DNA of 7,266 nt, taken from NCBI GenBank assembly GCA_009786045.1, contig WQTY01000052.1, positions 1-7,266 on the forward strand, read 5' to 3'. Numbering within the stretch: position 1 is the first letter of the stretch; the number at the start of each line of letters is the position of its first letter. This DNA is from Pseudomonadota bacterium (lineage in GTDB: Bacteria; Myxococcota_A; Bradymonadia; UBA4248). The position numbers and the translations under genes are program-made. This document shows, piece after piece, positions 6,088 through 7,266 of the stretch. The notes beneath the pieces were generated by a model. The model was not told the DNA's origin, did not search any database, and saw nothing but the letters and a program-made list of their open reading frames with translations.

Positions 6088-7110
6088 ATGGCCAAAGCTC
6101 AATCCGACGAATCCATCCAGATGCTTGCCAAACTCAAAGGCAATGATCCCCTCGAACGCGTCTATCTCTTTTATGGCGAAGACAGTTATACGATCGACCG
6201 TCTCATCGACGCCCTAATCGAAAAGCGCTTCAGAGGATCCGCCCCAGATCCCCTCAGCTTTGAGCAATATCGGGCAGGAGAAACAGAAACGGCAAGGGTT
6301 ATTGATGCCATTCGCACTGTTTCGATGTTTGGTGGCAGCAAGGTCGTCATCTTTCGCGACATTGAACGCCTCGTCGAGGACGATTTGGCACGGCTGAGCG
6401 CCTATGCTGCGGCGCCAGTCAAGGCCCATCTGATCCTGACAGCACGTAAGATAGATGAACGCAAAAAAAGTTATAAAGCGTTAAAGCCTGCCACAGTCTC
6501 GGTAAACTGCGCCCCTCTCAATGAACGCCACGTATCGGCCTATATCCAGGAAGAAGCAAGGACGCGTTCGCTTATGCTTTCTGCCGGCGCAGCCGACGCC
6601 CTCGCCGAATGTATCGGCCCCAACCGCGCCCTTATCGCCAGAGCTTTCGAAAAACTCAGTCTCGCCGTTGGCTCTGCTGCCCCCATCACCACCCAGCACA
6701 TCACCGAACACGTTTTCGACACACGTGAACGCAAAGTCTTCGAAATCAGCCAGGCTATCGCCAAACGAGACATCGCCAGCTGCCTCAATGCTTTACATAT
6801 CCTCATTGAGCAAAAACAGGAACCCATTGCCATCAATGGTTTCTTTGCCCGCCAGGCGAGAACGCTTCTGATTGTTAAACTCGGCCTGCTCAAGAAGCTG
6901 CCGCAGGACGACATCATGCAGCGCGCAGATATTCGCAACCCCTATGCCATGCGCGAATATCACGAAGCAGCTTCTAACTACACCCTGGGTGAGCTCTACC
7001 AGTTTCATTCGGCCGTCTATGAAGCTGATCGAAGCCTCAAGTCCAAGCCAGTTCCGGCACTTTTCGTGTTGTCACGTGTGCTCATGACGCTCATGCCTCA
7101 GACCCGGTAA
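6088..7110 (+). CDS. holA: DNA polymerase III delta subunit, clamp loader
   Basis: The 340-residue product matches the HolA family throughout. It opens with RVYLFYGEDSYTIDRLIDAL (residues 24-43), the start of the ATPase-like but nucleotide-free domain I. It continues with MFGGSKVVIFRDIE (80-93), ILTARKIDERKKSYKAL (116-132), the GPNRALIARAFEKLSL segment (177-192) and KVFEISQAI (216-224). The C-terminal collar domain includes EPIAINGFFARQARTLLIVK (245-264) and NPYAMREYHEAASNYTLGEL (284-303). Delta is the subunit that opens the beta sliding clamp within the clamp-loader complex at the replication fork. Family length is about 330-345, so the gene is intact. It stands about 275 bases after recA and has hairpin repeats on both sides, so it may be transcribed separately, but I found no strong promoter directly before it. 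rpsT, a common downstream neighbour of holA, is not present before the window ends. Confidence 0.97.
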   Translation: MAKAQSDESIQMLAKLKGNDPLERVYLFYGEDSYTIDRLIDALIEKRFRGSAPDPLSFEQYRAGETETARVIDAIRTVSMFGGSKVVIFRDIERLVEDDLARLSAYAAAPVKAHLILTARKIDERKKSYKALKPATVSVNCAPLNERHVSAYIQEEARTRSLMLSAGAADALAECIGPNRALIARAFEKLSLAVGSAAPITTQHITEHVFDTRERKVFEISQAIAKRDIASCLNALHILIEQKQEPIAINGFFARQARTLLIVKLGLLKKLPQDDIMQRADIRNPYAMREYHEAASNYTLGELYQFHSAVYEADRSLKSKPVPALFVLSRVLMTLMPQTR

Positions 7111-7135
7111 ACGCATGGGGCAGCGGGATAACATC

Positions 7136-7155
7136 TGGGGGACTTTTCACCCCCA
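7136..7155. terminator. GC-rich hairpin after holA, possible transcription end
   Basis: TGGGGG (7136-7141) pairs perfectly with CCCCCA (7150-7155) around the loop ACTTTTCA, 25 bases after the holA stop codon. There is no T-tract after it, so termination is only plausible. Its loop holds the -35 element of the promoter at 7144-7172. Confidence 0.35.
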
Positions 7156-7172
7156 CTGTGGTGTGCTAGAAT
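7144..7172 (+). promoter_or_regulatory. Sigma70-like promoter reading toward the right edge
   Basis: TTTTCA (7144-7149) and TAGAAT (7167-7172) are exactly 17 bases apart, matching the consensus at 4 of 6 and 5 of 6 positions. Transcription would start near 7179 and run into two stacked hairpins (7191-7212, 7213-7261). The product is either a structured leader of the next gene or a small RNA, beyond what the window shows. Confidence 0.45.
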
Positions 7173-7190
7173 GACGTACGCTTGGAAAAG

Positions 7191-7212
7191 AGCGTTTTCA
7201 GCCTGAAACGCT
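7191..7212 (+). other. Hairpin in the leader downstream of the 7144-7172 promoter
   Basis: AGCGTTTTCA (7191-7200) pairs with TGAAACGCT (7204-7212): nine pairs, one bulged T, loop GCC. It starts roughly 12 bases after the predicted transcription start and abuts the outer stem of repeat copy B. Confidence 0.5.
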
Positions 7213-7261
7213 GCATCCCCCTCTGTCTCGAACAAGCGATACTTCGTATCGCAGGGGGTGC
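7213..7261 (+). repeat. Intergenic hairpin repeat, copy B, enclosed in a second stem
   Basis: The core at 7232-7260 differs from copy A at only two bases (7239 and 7255). Its hairpin GCGATAC-TTC-GTATCGC (7236-7252) is perfectly paired over seven bases. An outer stem joins GCA-T-CCCCCT (7213-7222) to AGGGGGTGC (7253-7261), nine pairs with one bulged T. The outer stem differs in sequence from that of copy A but stands in the same place next to the inner hairpin. Confidence 0.75.
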
Positions 7262-7266
7262 GGGGG

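Noticed and set aside
6006..7260. Flanking direct repeats considered as ends of a mobile element carrying holA
   Set aside because: No transposase or integrase lies between them, the cargo is a single essential gene, and the copies are structured hairpins and not terminal inverted repeats.

Overview
The window holds six protein genes of a chromosomal, housekeeping character. Base composition is moderate (a little over half G+C by eye). The large TPR protein with a long unclassified C-terminal domain, a RecA with a GTTCAG-containing dyad at its promoter, and a lone lipoprotein-like cytochrome c together suggest a Gram-negative bacterium of the broad deltaproteobacterial/Myxococcota type. This placement is inference from protein style and promoter motif, not from a search.

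Left end (1-751): a gene on the minus strand enters from the left edge. It begins with a GYF_2-like small domain followed by a Pro-rich tail, and has its own promoter. The divergent intergenic region that follows carries two tandem hairpin units, the second ending in a T-tract, and then a weak plus-strand promoter.

Centre-left (752-4346): three plus-strand genes are packed 42 and 19 bases apart and probably form one transcription unit. They are a 730-residue TPR protein, a YicC/YloC-family protein (RNA-turnover family) and a small single-haem cytochrome c with a signal segment. The 398-base gap after them holds a possible intrinsic terminator, two abutting perfect inverted repeats, and the recA promoter.

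Centre-right (4745-7110): recA (355 aa, complete motifs) is followed after about 275 bases by holA (340 aa, DNA polymerase III delta subunit), so this half is dedicated to DNA repair and replication. recA appears to have its own regulated promoter, with a dyad covering the -35 box and a possible LexA site.

Intergenic elements: a 29-base hairpin repeat occurs on both sides of holA (6006-6034 and 7232-7260) with 27 of 29 bases identical, and both copies can be enclosed in a second, sequence-divergent stem. The second copy lies downstream of a good sigma70-like promoter near the right edge. These structured intergenic elements, together with the tandem hairpins near position 600, are the least explained part of the window. 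I see no mobile element, CRISPR array, rRNA or tRNA gene, and no obvious defence or secretion system.
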